Assembly: GCA_026120185.1 (NCBI GenBank)
Contig: JANUWF010003366.1
Coordinates: 806,001-870,000 of the forward strand
DNA length: 64,000 nt
Source of the DNA: Voacanga thouarsii
Taxonomy: Eukaryota; Streptophyta; Magnoliopsida; Gentianales; Apocynaceae
Direction: 5' to 3'
Below, piece after piece: positions 23,132 through 33,741 of the stretch. Both the position numbers and the translations under genes were made by a program. The notes below the pieces were generated by a model. The model was not told the DNA's origin, did not search any database, and worked only from the letters and a program-made list of their open reading frames with translations. Positions within the stretch are counted from its first letter, which is position 1, and each line of letters opens with the position of its first letter.

Positions 23132-24127
23132 TTAAGGGACTTTGGAATATTCATCCATATCAAGAATAAAAAAATCCATGGGAAATATGAATTTATCAAC
23201 TTTTACCAACACATCTTCTATTATGCCCCTACGATATTTAATAGATCTATCTGCCAGTTGAATACTTATCCTAGTGGGCCGTGGTTCTCCTTGGCCTAGC
23301 CTTTTGAATGTTTTATATGGCAATAAATTAATGCTAGCACCTAGGTCAGCTAATGCATTACAGACATGAAGAGTGCCAATTAGACATGGGATAGAGAAAC
23401 TCCCTGGATGATTTTCTTTATGTGGCAATTTCGAGTTGTCCTGCGAGATAGCGGAGCATTCTTCGTTGAGGACTACTGTAGACAACTCTTCCAATCGTTT
23501 TTTGTTGATGAGCATGCTTTTGAGGAATTTGGCATATTTAGGCATGTTGATTAAGGCTTCACTGAGGGGAATGTTTATGTGCAATTGTTTAAATACCTCA
23601 AGGAATGTGTTGAATTGAGCATCTTTTCGGGCCTTATGTAGACGAGTAGGATACAGTATGTTAGGCTGAAAAGTAGGTTTTTCGGAAGGTGGATAAGGGA
23701 TAGCCAGCGCCAGTTCAAGTGATTCGGCCGGCGCCGGTTCGGTTCCGGGTGGTCGGGTCTCGAGCTTGCCGACTAGTCGGCGTCGGTTCCCTTCTTCTAA
23801 CCGGCTCTGGATGTCATCTGGACTGTCTTGTAATTCTTTTCCACTTTGCAATGTGACAGCAACGGTTTCCTCACTGTCTATTGGGTTTAGGTTGTGGGAT
23901 TTCATCACCATGTCCGTTAAGAACCAAACTTGTCGTTCCATGTTGCGGATCATTACGTCGAATTTCTCAAATATGGAATCAATTTCTTGGAAACACCTCG
24001 TGACATGAACAAGCAAATTTCCCAATTAAGGTTTCAAGCTCTGCTGATCCTAGTGCCGTGAGTGTCATCTTAGGAGTACAATGGAGGTATCGCCTCGCAT
24101 TAGTCTTCCTCGGATTCCAGTTCGCCA
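23132..24127 (-). pseudogene. gag/protease, array copy D (E1)
   Basis: The same product as copy B with an extra A at about 24010 that shifts the frame in the N-terminal part (open again from 24025, 297 residues). The protease motif DLGASINLLP is intact. Leader variants and the altered primer site match copy B. Confidence 0.8.
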
Positions 24128-24353
24128 TTTCTCCTACACATAAAGGAGAGTTAGATACGGAGTTACTGATGAAAATAAAATTACAGGATTACAAAGTCAG
24201 TAAATCAAACAGAGTCCAAGTTAGTGGGTTAGGTTAGGTTATAAGAGTGTACAAGAATACATGAAATATAAAAGACAGCACTTTTTTGCGAATAATACAT
24301 ATTTACATATTTACATGGTTAAATCAATAAAATCCAAGCTTTCATGCTATTGT

Positions 24354-24371
24354 TCCCCGGCAACGGCGCTA
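24354..24371 (-). other. Primer binding site, array copy D (one change)
   Basis: Same altered base as copy B. Confidence 0.8.
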
Positions 24372-24881
24372 AAAACTTGATGTGTTCAGACTTGGGTATA
24401 AAAATCATACAACAACTAAGCACATTCCCAATCAAGTTTAAATGAAAACGTTTAACCCAAATCACACATATGAGCAAGCGTACTCATCATTAACCGAGCA
24501 TAGGATTCAAACGAGTGTCGATCCTCAAGGAACAAGTAGACATTAATCACATTTCTTTCATTGTTTAACCGACTCGATAGAGTGAAAAATAAAGAAAAAA
24601 AAGATAAAAGAAAATCAAAATAACAATATATACATGTCAAGGATGTAGATTTATGTAATTCAAATCATTGTTTAGACAACATGATCTTAAAGAACTCAAC
24701 CATTATCGTAACTAATTCTTCTCTTGGCACCCTGAATGATAAAAGTAAATTAGCATCATAGGGTGTTGCGTACTTTTGTGGATTTGAATGACTACTTCCT
24801 CATCCCCAACCGTAAGTGTCAACGTCCCCCCATGACCATCAATTCATACTTTGCTGTAGCCAGGAAGAGTCTACCTAAGAT

Positions 24882-25877
24882 TTAAGGGACTTTGGAATAT
24901 TCATCCATATCAAGAATAACAAAATCCATGGGAAATATGAATTTATCCACTTTTACCAACACATCTTCTATTATGCCCCTAGGATATTTAATAGATCTAT
25001 CTGCCAGTTGAATACTTATCCTAGTGGGCCGTGGTTCTCCTTGGCCTAGCCTTTTGAATGTTTTATATGGCAATAAATTAATGCCAGCACCTAGGTCAGC
25101 TAATGCATTACAGACATAAAGAGTGTCAATTAGACATGGGATAGAGAAACTCCCTGGATGATTTTCTTTATGTGGCAATTTCGAGTTGTCCTGCAGGATA
25201 GCTGAGCATTCTTCGTTGAGGACTACTGTAGACAACTCTTCCAATCGTTTTTTGTTGATGAGCATGCTTTTGAGGAATTTGGCATATTTAGGCATGTTGA
25301 TTAGGGCTTCACTGAGGGGAATGTTTATGTGCAATTGTTTAAATACCTCAAGGAATGTGTTGAATTGAGCATCTTTTCAGGCCTTATGTAGACGAGTAGG
25401 ATACAATATGTTAGGCTAAAAAGTAGGTTTTTCGGAAGGTGGATAGGGGATAGCCAGTGCCAGTTCAAGTGATTCGGCCGGCGCCGGTTCAGTTCTGGGT
25501 GGCTGGGTCTCGAGGTTGCCGGCTAGCCGGCGTCGGTTCCCTTCTTCCAACCGGCTCTGGTTGTCATCTGGACAGTCTTGTAATTCTTTTCCACTTTGCA
25601 ATGTGACAGCAACGGTTTCCTCATTGGCTATTGGGTTTAGGTTGTGGGATTTCATCACCGTGTCTGTTAAGAACCAAACTTGTCGTTCCATGTTGCAGAT
25701 CATTACGTCGAATTTCTCAAATATGGAATCAATTTCTTGGAAACACCTCGTGACATGAACAGCAAATTTCCCAATTAAGGTTTCAAGCTCTGCTGATCCT
25801 AGTGCCGTGAGTGTCATCTTAGGAGTACAATGGAGGTACTGCCCTGCATTAGACTTCCTCGGATTCCAGTTCGCCAT
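24882..25877 (-). pseudogene. gag/protease, array copy E (E1, next to 5' LTR)
   Basis: This is the copy that a transcript from the 5' LTR would read first. It runs from MANWNPRK at 25877 to SEKPTF, then CAG is changed to TAG (about 25416). The frame is open again from 25334 to 24882 with GAGINLLP in place of GASINLLP in the protease site. So even the first cistron is interrupted. Leader variants are intermediate between the A/C and B/D types. Confidence 0.8.
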
Positions 25878-26101
25878 TTCTCCTACACATAAAGGCGAGT
25901 TAGATACAGAGTTACTGATGAAAATAAAATTACAGGATTACAAAGTCAGTAAATCAAACAGAGTCCAAGTTAGTGGGTTAGGTTAGGTTATAAGAGTGTA
26001 CAAGAATACATGAAATATAAAAGACAGCACTTTTTTGCGAATAATACATATTTACATATTTACATAGTTAAATCAATAAAATCCAAGCTTCATGCTATTG
26101 T

Positions 26102-26119
26102 TCCCCGGCAACGGCGCCA
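26102..26119 (-). other. Primer binding site of E1, tRNA-Asp type
   Basis: The minus strand reads TGGCGCCGTTGCCGGGGA six bases behind the full 5' LTR. It is a full 18-base match to the 3' end of tRNA-Asp, the primer used by Athila-type elements. Confidence 0.9.
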
Positions 26120-26125
26120 AAAACT

Positions 26126-27642
26126 TGATGTGTTCAGACTTGGGTATAAAAATCATACAACAACTAAGCACATTCCCAATCAAGTTTAAATTAAAACGTT
26201 CAACCCAAATCACACATATTAGCAAGCGTACTCATCATTAACTGAGCATAGGATTCAAACGAGTGTTGATCCTCAAGGAACAAGTAGAGATTAATCACAT
26301 TTCTGTCATTGTTTAACCGACTCGATAAAGTGAAAAATAAAGAAAAACAAGATAAAAGAAAATCAAAATAACAATATATACATGTCAAGGATGTAGATTT
26401 ATGTAATTCAAATCATTGTTTAGACAACATGATCTTAAAGAACTCAACCATTATCATAACTAATTCTTCTCTTGGCACCATGAAGGATAAAAGTAAATTA
26501 GCATCACTTTGTCTTTCTCAACTAATTACTAATTTCCTGATAAATTAATCACTTGGTCTATCTCAACTAATTCATCCAAAAGATGCATTAAATACAATCC
26601 TTGATTAAATTTTCTTGGTCTGGCAAATTTAAAACATGAAATTAATCAATGAATCCTTGGTCTGGAAAACATCAATTAACCTTAAATTACTCAATCCTCA
26701 GCAATTAACTTCTTTGGTCTAGCATGTTAACAGCCAATAAATATGAAATTAATCAATTGCAACTACCATCAACCTCTTTGGTCTAGCAAGTTAATGAAAA
26801 GAAATAACCATTTAATCTCATAATATGCCCAAGTATTTGAATACCAAGAAGAACAATCATTTAATCAAAAGATCAAATACCTCTAAATGTCATGAATATC
26901 TAAAACAATGTCAAATTACAATAAAATAATTAACATATCATTGTTCAAGAAAAAGAAAACAGAGTAAAAGAAAGCACTCATAAACAAGCCTCCTTCTTCT
27001 TCATTTGAAGGCCTTCTTGCACAATCCTCCTTGAACTTGAAGAATTCCTCCTTTGATTGAGTAGTTTTCTGTGATAATCAATGAATTCTCCCATTTTTCC
27101 TTGTGTTTTTCATCTATTTTTAGGCTTAGGAAGTGCCTAAACTCATAGGTAAAAAGTTCTTGGCCGAGTAGAAGTTGGAAGATACTAAAATTCCTCAGAT
27201 TACCAAAAATCGCATAGAAAAAATCAAGTACCGCCTTGGCTTCAGGGCAAAGCCGGCGCCGCCTTAACTCTTAGAGCCGATGCCAGTTGTGTTTTGTTCC
27301 TCTACTCGTTTGCCGATTTTTTTTTTGAATTTTGCACAATGTGTTCCAGAATGCAGCCGGCGCCGGTTCCAGCTTCACTGCCGGCGCCGCCGCCTTTGTT
27401 CTGTTCTGCTCTGTTTCAACAATGCATGGTCGGTGCCGGTCCTAGGGTCCTAGTTGGCGCCGCCTCTCCTCTGTTTTGCGACGTTTTTGTTTCGTTTTAC
27501 CCTAAAAATCTGAAATAAAGAATAAAATACCTTTCCAAGGGTAAAATCTCAAATATGAAGGAATATGACTAGTTATTGAACAAAATGTATCAGAAATGAA
27601 TCTCAAATAACTAGGAAAAATATGACGAATTTAGTCCTATCA
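26126..27642 (-). repeat. E1 5' LTR
   Basis: A 1517-bp LTR, TGATGTG...CCTATCA on the + strand, pairs with the 3' LTR at 6717-13022. It carries GCCGGCGCC-type words around 27250-27465. The TATA box seen in the other LTRs is changed here: the reverse complement of 27115-27122 reads TAAAAATA instead of TATAAATA. Confidence 0.9.
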
Positions 27643-28337
27643 GTTATAAAATAATTACTAATAAGTTATAGGTTCAAATAACAAAAATTGAGTGTTATTA
27701 TTAATAAATAAACTAGCGTTTGAATATTGAATAATACTAAGTCCTAAATAATATTAATAAATTGTAATTTTTAAATAGTGTAATTTTTTTGGTTTTGAAC
27801 AGTTTTGTGCAGTCTGAATTTGGACTGAAATTTCAGTCTTCAAGCTGAATAAATTGGTCATTTTTTTTACAGTAAATGAGCAAGAAACTTGGCTGAGTTT
27901 TTGGAAGTTAGGCCACTCAAAAATTTGGAAAATTTCCAGGTTTCCTTTATCAAGAACATGAACACTATGAAAATGTGTTTGAAGGTTCAACCATGGTGAT
28001 TAATTTCCCTTGGGAACCTTTCCTAACTCCTCTCCTATTTTTGGTCAACCTCCATCTTCCAAGATCAACTTTTGAAATTCAAAGCCAAGAAATCCTTATT
28101 GAATTTTCTGGAATTAAAAAGTGAATTTTGATAAATTTTGAACAAATTTGATTTGTGAAGATGTTAGGACAAGCCAGAGGTAATAAAAGGGCAAGAATTC
28201 CTCTAGAATTCTTTTTAGGACATGATGATAGAATTAAGACATTCTCTTCATGTCTCCCCTAGGGCATCATTCCTATCTTTAAGGAATGTAAGAGAACAAA
28301 ATTTCAAACTTAACTAAGATAATCATGACAAAAACTT

Positions 28338-28405
28338 AAATGATGAGATTTGAACTCATGACCTTAGAGATTAGCTCACAAAGCTCTAACCACTTAATCA
28401 CACTA
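28338..28405 (-). other. tRNA-like sequence in outer TGTAACAC LTR
   Basis: The minus strand has a box A-like TAAGTGGTTAGAGC and a box B-like GAGTTCAAATCTC (28357-28345) with tRNA-like spacing. It is the counterpart of 12475-12545 in the other LTR copy. Confidence 0.35.
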
Positions 28406-28651
28406 ACTCTTGTGCTTATTTTCTCACCCAAATATTCTTCTTATTTAATCCTCAAGGTATCTTCCTATTTTGACCTTAAGAAAAATTACCATTTTACCCT
28501 TCCTACTCAATAAGTATAACTAAGCCTTGTAACCTATAAATCATAATTCTAAAGCACATAAAATCATTCAAAAACATATATATTCATACAAAATGATATG
28601 ATATGCATCCCAACTCCCTTACTCTAGGTTGTCTTAAGGTAGGGTTTCACA

Positions 28652-29460
28652 ATAGTTGTGGACTATAATAACAAAAAGATTATTTCTAAGCCTACCTGGA
28701 ATGTTTGTGCTGTGAGGACTAGGTTACATATGTGGAGAAAAAGGTAATTAGGTCATTATCGTTACTGTTCCAATAATGATCTTGAGACTCAATTGCATTC
28801 CCTAGTCTATATTTTCATTCTCAATGTTTACCCAAAGGCTAGTGGTTTCAATGAGTCTCGAGTCCTTGATCTTTACATTCTGGATAAGATGATGAGGAGT
28901 AAGCCTATTCCCCTTTCCCCTCTTATTATTCAATCCTCGCGAGACGTTGTTTACTCTGGGATATCCGCTAAGGTCCTCAAATTCCTGTTAGTTATTATGC
29001 GCATCCTATAGGGCTTTAGCATAAGATTAGATGGAAAGCTAAATGAGCCCACTACTGATCGAGACCTAGTGACTGAGCATACTTTGATTTAGTGTAGTTA
29101 TTGTTATGATGAGAGGGAGCAGTGATGGAAGGAGCCTTTTGAGGTCCAGTACTCAGAGATGGTAGAGCTTCCCTTAATGATGAGGAGGAGGAACCGCAGT
29201 AGCAACCTACTCGACTTCACACCCATGCCACTGGTTCTCATTCTAGTGATTTTGAGGCATGAGTGGAGGATTAACTGGAGGCCTAAATGACTGTCCAGCT
29301 TAAGCTGCACGACTCTATTGCTGACCTCCATCAGTGCCAAGATGTCCAAGAGTAAAAGTTGGTGACTTTGATCCAACAATCCACAGGTGCATCCACGAGT
29401 AGAGCAGTCGACGATCTGCATAATGAGGATGATGATGAGAACTCTTGATTTACTCATTAC
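28652..29460 (+). pseudogene. Host Athila extra ORF, part 3 of 3
   Basis: This continues parts 1 and 2 behind the TGTAACAC LTR. The + frames read VVDYNNKKIISKPTWNV, then LHSLVYIFILNVYPKASGFNESRVLDLYILDKM (about 28790-28900), a segment like the LLY.I..G conserved part of the Athila extra ORF. An acidic EE-rich end follows, with several stops (for example TAG after MRIL at 29011). The CACTA element is inserted about 45 bases beyond the end. Confidence 0.55.
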
Positions 29461-29504
29461 ACTTGTATTTTATTTTATTTTCTATTTTTTCTATTATTTC
29501 TTTT

Positions 29505-29534
29505 CATTACAGGAAGAATGACCTTTAGTGACAA
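29505..29534 (+). repeat. CACTA left terminal inverted repeat
   Basis: It starts CATTACAGG, with T at the third base in place of the C of the family name, and runs to TTTAGTGACAA. Confidence 0.8.
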
Positions 29535-30255
29535 CATAATGTTGTCACTACATGCAGAAATATTGTCACTAAAGACATTTTTTGACAAAATATTTGTTGT
29601 CACTTCAATGTCACTAAGGCTATGTTGCTAAAAGTGTGTAGTGACAACAACTTATTTTTGTCACTAAATGTTACCTTTTAGTGACAATATTCCAGTTGTC
29701 ACAGATGTAATCAAGTATTAGTGACAACATTCCACGTCACTAATTTGTTTCAAAGATCGTCACTAATTGATTACTCATTAGTGACAACATCCTCCTTGTC
29801 ACTAATTGGTCATTCATTAGTGACAACCTCCACCTTGGATAATATTAGTGACAAGAACTTATTGTTGTGTCTAAATGTTGATGTTTAGTGACATTATTTC
29901 GATTGTCACTAATGTAGTCAATTATTAGTGACAACATGCCTCGTCATTGATTTGTTTAAAAGATCGTCACTTTTACCATTATATTGTCACTAATTGGTCA
30001 CTCATTAGTGTCAACATCCGCCTTGCCACTAATTATTCATTCATTCATGACAGCTGACAACGTCCGCCTTGGAGAACATCAATGTGACAACCATATTTCT
30101 TGTCACTTATGTTCTATTAATAGTGACAACCGTATTTCTTGTCACTTATATTCCATTAACAGTGACAACCCTATTTCTTAATAATGACAACCTTTATTAT
30201 CAATATTCTTAGGAAAGTTAGTGACAATATTAATTTGTTGTCACTAATTTAAACC
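29520..30255. repeat. CACTA left subterminal repeats (TTAGTGACAA / TTGTCACTAA)
   Basis: More than twenty copies of TAGTGACAA or its reverse complement lie in both orientations, often as close palindromic pairs around 4-10 bases. In CACTA elements such motifs are the binding sites for the TNPA-type protein. Within them are longer direct repeats (the 29670-29770 and 29880-29960 blocks are similar). Confidence 0.85.
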
Positions 30256-30374
30256 CCGCCCCATGTCTATATTTCCGTACTTTCATCTTATTCTATTCCT
30301 CTATATGCTATTCTTCTTCCTTTCTTTCCTATCAATATTATATTATATATAGTAACAACATTTTACTACATCAT

Positions 30375-32334
30375 TGATGTGTTTGGATTTGGGTATAAAA
30401 AATCATATAAAAATAAGTATATTCCCAATCAAGTTTAAATTAAAACGTTAACTCCAAATTACACATATGACCAAACGTACTCATCATTAACAGTGCATAG
30501 GGTTCAAACGAGTATTGATCCTCAAGGAACAAGTAGACATTAATCACCCTTCTTTCATTGTTTAACTAACTCTATATAGTGAAAAGGAAATAAAATAAAA
30601 TAAAAAACAAAAATATATACATGTCAAGGATGGAGAAGTATGTAACTTAAACCATTATTTTGACATGCATGACCTTAAAGTATCCAATTATTATCATAAT
30701 TAATTATTCTCTTAGCATCATGAAGAATTAAGGTAGATTCACTTCTTTGGTCAATCCGTGAAATCACTATCTTCTCGATAAATTAGAATCACTTGGTCTC
30801 ATCTCAACTAATTCATCTGAAAGATGCATTAAACATAATCCTTAATCAAATTCCTTTGGTCTCGGCAAATTTAAAATATAAAATTAATCAATGAAATCCT
30901 TGGTCTCGGAAGACATCAATTAACCTTTAATTACTAGTTCTAAGCAATTAACCCCCTTGGTCCAGTAAGTTAATAGCCAACAGATATGAAATCAATAACT
31001 TGAAACCACCATCAACCCCTTTGGTCTAGTAAGCAAATGGAGAGAAACGATCAACTAATCTCGTAATAAGCACAAGTAATCAAATACCAATAATAGCAAT
31101 CAATTAGTCAAAAGATCGAATAACTCTAAAAATCATGAATATCTAAAATAATGTCAAATTACAATAAAATAATTAATGCATCATTGTTCAAGAAAAAGAA
31201 AACAAAGGAAAGAAATAGATACTCATAGACAAGCCTTCTTCTTCTTCCCTTGAAGACCTTCTTGCACAATCCTCCTTGAACTATTTATCTCAAAAAAATA
31301 TTGGTGATGCACTCCAAAATATATCTAAGTCTCTACATAGTGCACCTCCCTCTTCCTAGGGTAAATTGGCCTTTATTTATAGGCTTACAAAGTTCCTAAA
31401 AGAGTCCTAAATAAAGAAGAAGAAATTACCAAAATAATCCAAAACCATAAAGAACTAGAAATTGTTAAAATAAAAACCTAAATAACAACTAAATCCACCG
31501 TCTTTGACTTTTGTGAAATTGAGTTGAGAATTGGACTTGAATTTGATTTCTGCTTTTGTCTTCTTGTGCTGAAAGTTGCAATTGATGTTGAATTGAGATT
31601 GCTGAAATTTGGTTTCCAATCAAGCCGTGCGAAATTCTGTCCAGCCAACGAAATTCTTTCTCTTGTAGTATCAGCTCGATTTGAGCCGTTTACCAAGCCA
31701 CCGAAATTCCTTTGTTTCCTTTGTTATTGCATTGGCTCAATTGAGCCACATACCATCCAAACCCACCGAAAGTCTTTCTTGCTGATTGCAAACCAAGCTA
31801 CTTCTTTTTCCTTCTATGTTGTGTCGGCTAGATTTAAGCCAACCGCCTAACATTGTTAACTTTGCTTATTTCTGGGCCCCACTGAAATCCTTCACTTTGT
31901 GTGCAATTGTCTTCTGTTGCTGTCGACTTTGTCTTCTACTTTACTTCTACCGAATTTCTTTTCTCTGTTGTTGCTGTTGGCTTGCTTAGCCGAACCGATC
32001 GAGACCAATTTCTCCCTTTAGCCATTTTCCACCTTTCTTTCCTCTAATTTCCAATTGCAATTGGTCTACCCTGTTTCACTCAATTTCTTTGCTTTTTCTT
32101 TGTTCTTCCAGTTGCAAACCAGCGCCGGCTGTCCTTCTGAAGCTGGTGCTGGTCTTGTTCTGGAAAACTACACAATTAGTTCTAATTTCCCCTTATTTTT
32201 GCATAAAATTACAAAAAAAGCATTTTTATAATAGAAATATCAAATAAGAGGGAATATGACTAGTTATTTCACAAAATATATCACAAAATGGCCTCAAATA
32301 ACTAGGAAAAATATGACTAATTTAGGCCTTATCA
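30375..32334 (-). mobile_element. Athila-type solo LTR in CACTA
   Basis: 1960 bp, TGATGTG...CTTATCA, flanked by perfect ATCAT duplications (30370-30374 and 32335-32339). It aligns with the E1/E2 LTRs at both ends but has a longer, different middle (31480-32160) rich in GAGCCACCGAAAT-like words. The TATA box is TATAAATA at 31381-31374 on the minus strand. Coding potential at 31524-31989 is in this middle and has no recognisable family. Confidence 0.9.
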
Positions 32335-33741
32335 ATCATTTTATTTATTTATCAACAACTAGTCCTTATCAATAAGTAATATATTATCTTATAATTTTTT
32401 TCATTGTGTAGTTCAAGATTCCCTGGACATGATAAACCAAGAATAAAAGTTTACAATAACAAAATGAAGAAAACATGAATACCCAAAATATATAATATTA
32501 TATTTTATAATAATATCACTAAATAGATCCTTTTATGAATACATCTGTAACATCATTCAAAAAAAAATAAAAAAGATGTACAGTTAAGTCTTTTTCAATT
32601 TTTATATCCAATATATTTTGACATGGGTTACTATCCAAAAATATACACCAACCATGGGCACAAAATATATAAGTGAGATTGAACTTGATACGCTGGCCAC
32701 CTCATAGTTAGCTACTCCATGGCTCATATCATAACCCCAAAAATCTGCAAAATTAACAAGTTTAAAGATACAAGTGAGCTTAACTATAATGTCAAAATTA
32801 AAAAAAGAAAAATTAAATGAACAGAAATATCACAACATTTCCTTTCTTTTAATGCAAAATAATTTGAAATATTATGCTCTAAGCATTTTAACAATCATGC
32901 AATCAAATGTGTATAAGGATAATATGTTACTAAAAAATCAATAAAGTAACAATACTCAATCTATGGACCTATGCTGGCGATGTTAAAAGATCAATTGTCC
33001 TCCTGCCAGAGCAAATGCTACAAAAAATGACTACAGTAGCCTTTGTTAAATCTAATCACTTCTCAATCAAATCTCATCATCACTCTCTCTCCTACAATGG
33101 GTCCCACATGTACTTTAAATTTTAGCAAAACTACCATTCTCTCATCTTTCCTCACTCTTCCCGCTTTACTCCTGCTTCATAAATATTGTAATCATGGCTA
33201 CCAGCACTTCTGATATGTTTAGTTTTATATCATGTTCATCCTAAAAGAACAAGTTGTCAACTGAAGTTTTTCAAACCAGAAACTGCAAATTCACACTGAG
33301 GTAGTTAAATCTCACCTCTTACAATCTAAAGTTCAAAGGAACACAACATGAATGCATAAAGCAGCCAGTTATATACCTCTGCATAATGTATTGTTGTTGG
33401 TTAAATCAAATAGAAATATTAGAAACAAGTTATGCTGCCATCAAATACAATATTTAGACTAAATAGGCCACCATAATACAACAGCCAGGAGCATGCATCT
33501 GGTATTTTCTGCCACCACAAATGCATGTGAAGTAATAGCAACTTACTCATGTACATTTTGCAACCAAAATAGTGATCTTGTCTACCCTCATTCCACTTAT
33601 CTAGAAACAACAAAAGAAAACAGAGAATGAATATCCATAGCTAGCAATAAAGTTATTTCTTAAAAGAAATATGACGGTACAAAAATATGTTTAAGTCAGA
33701 GCTTATTGACTCATATTGCAATGTAAGTTCTTCTACTCTGG
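32335..33741 (-). other. CACTA 3' noncoding region
   Basis: AT-rich sequence behind the TNPA-like gene. No coding frame or repeat is recognised. Confidence 0.5.

Larger units (their letters stand above)
17767..26506 (-). repeat. Five tandem 1.75-kb units (truncated LTR end + primer site + leader + gag/protease) in E1
   Basis: The word TAGGGTGTTGCG recurs at 17767, 19514, 21260, 23009 and 24759, giving periods of 1747, 1746, 1749, 1750 and (to 26506) about 1748 bp. In + order each unit holds the protease end, gag/protease, leader, primer site, and about 380 bp of the LTR end, broken at ATTAGCATCA and joined to TAGGGTG of the next unit. Truncated LTR ends lie at 19135-19513, 20882-21259, 22628-23008 and 24378-24758; only the last unit runs into the full LTR. 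Units are nearly identical by eye. Confidence 0.95.
6717..27642 (-). mobile_element. Athila-type Ty3/gypsy element E1 (minus strand) with internal five-fold tandem array
   Basis: Ends are TGATGTG (6717) and CCTATCA (27642) on the + strand. Flanks are GTCAT (6712-6716) and GTTAT (27643-27647), a target duplication with one change. In minus orientation the order is: 5' LTR 27642-26126, tRNA-Asp primer site, five tandem leader-gag-protease units, RT, RNase H, integrase, internal GTGTGGGGGA motif, 3' polypurine tract, 3' LTR 13022-6717. The 3' LTR is itself interrupted by a 4.8-kb solo LTR. The lineage call rests on the primer site, MDDFSVFG in RT, and gag/protease words such as INIPLSEAL, MPKYAKFL and DLGASINLLP. 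Coding regions carry many stops and frameshifts. Confidence 0.9.
5425..28651 (+). mobile_element. TGTAACAC-family LTR (solo LTR), split by a 20.9-kb Athila insertion
   Basis: It starts TGTAACACTCC at 5425, ends GGGTTTCACA at 28651, and is flanked by perfect 5-bp duplications ATAGT (5420-5424 and 28652-28656). Own sequence is only 5425-6716 and 27643-28651 (about 2.3 kb); the rest is the nested Athila element. The same family recurs intact at 7993-12780. No pol or gag of its own is present, so it is a solo LTR with TG...CA ends. A TGTAACACCCC start is common in several Ty3/gypsy chromovirus LTRs (for example Tekay/Del), but the lineage is not proven here. Relative to the other copy it lacks about 2 kb of central sequence. 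Confidence 0.8.

Noticed and set aside
18524..25758. Conserved + strand frames of 60 and 80 residues repeated five times opposite gag
   Set aside because: Antisense shadows of the gag/protease units; they repeat only because the units repeat.
31524..31989. Possible host gene with Cys/Phe-rich product in the solo LTR
   Set aside because: It lies inside an LTR defined by perfect flanking duplications; the related LTR at 36696-38598 does not keep the frame.
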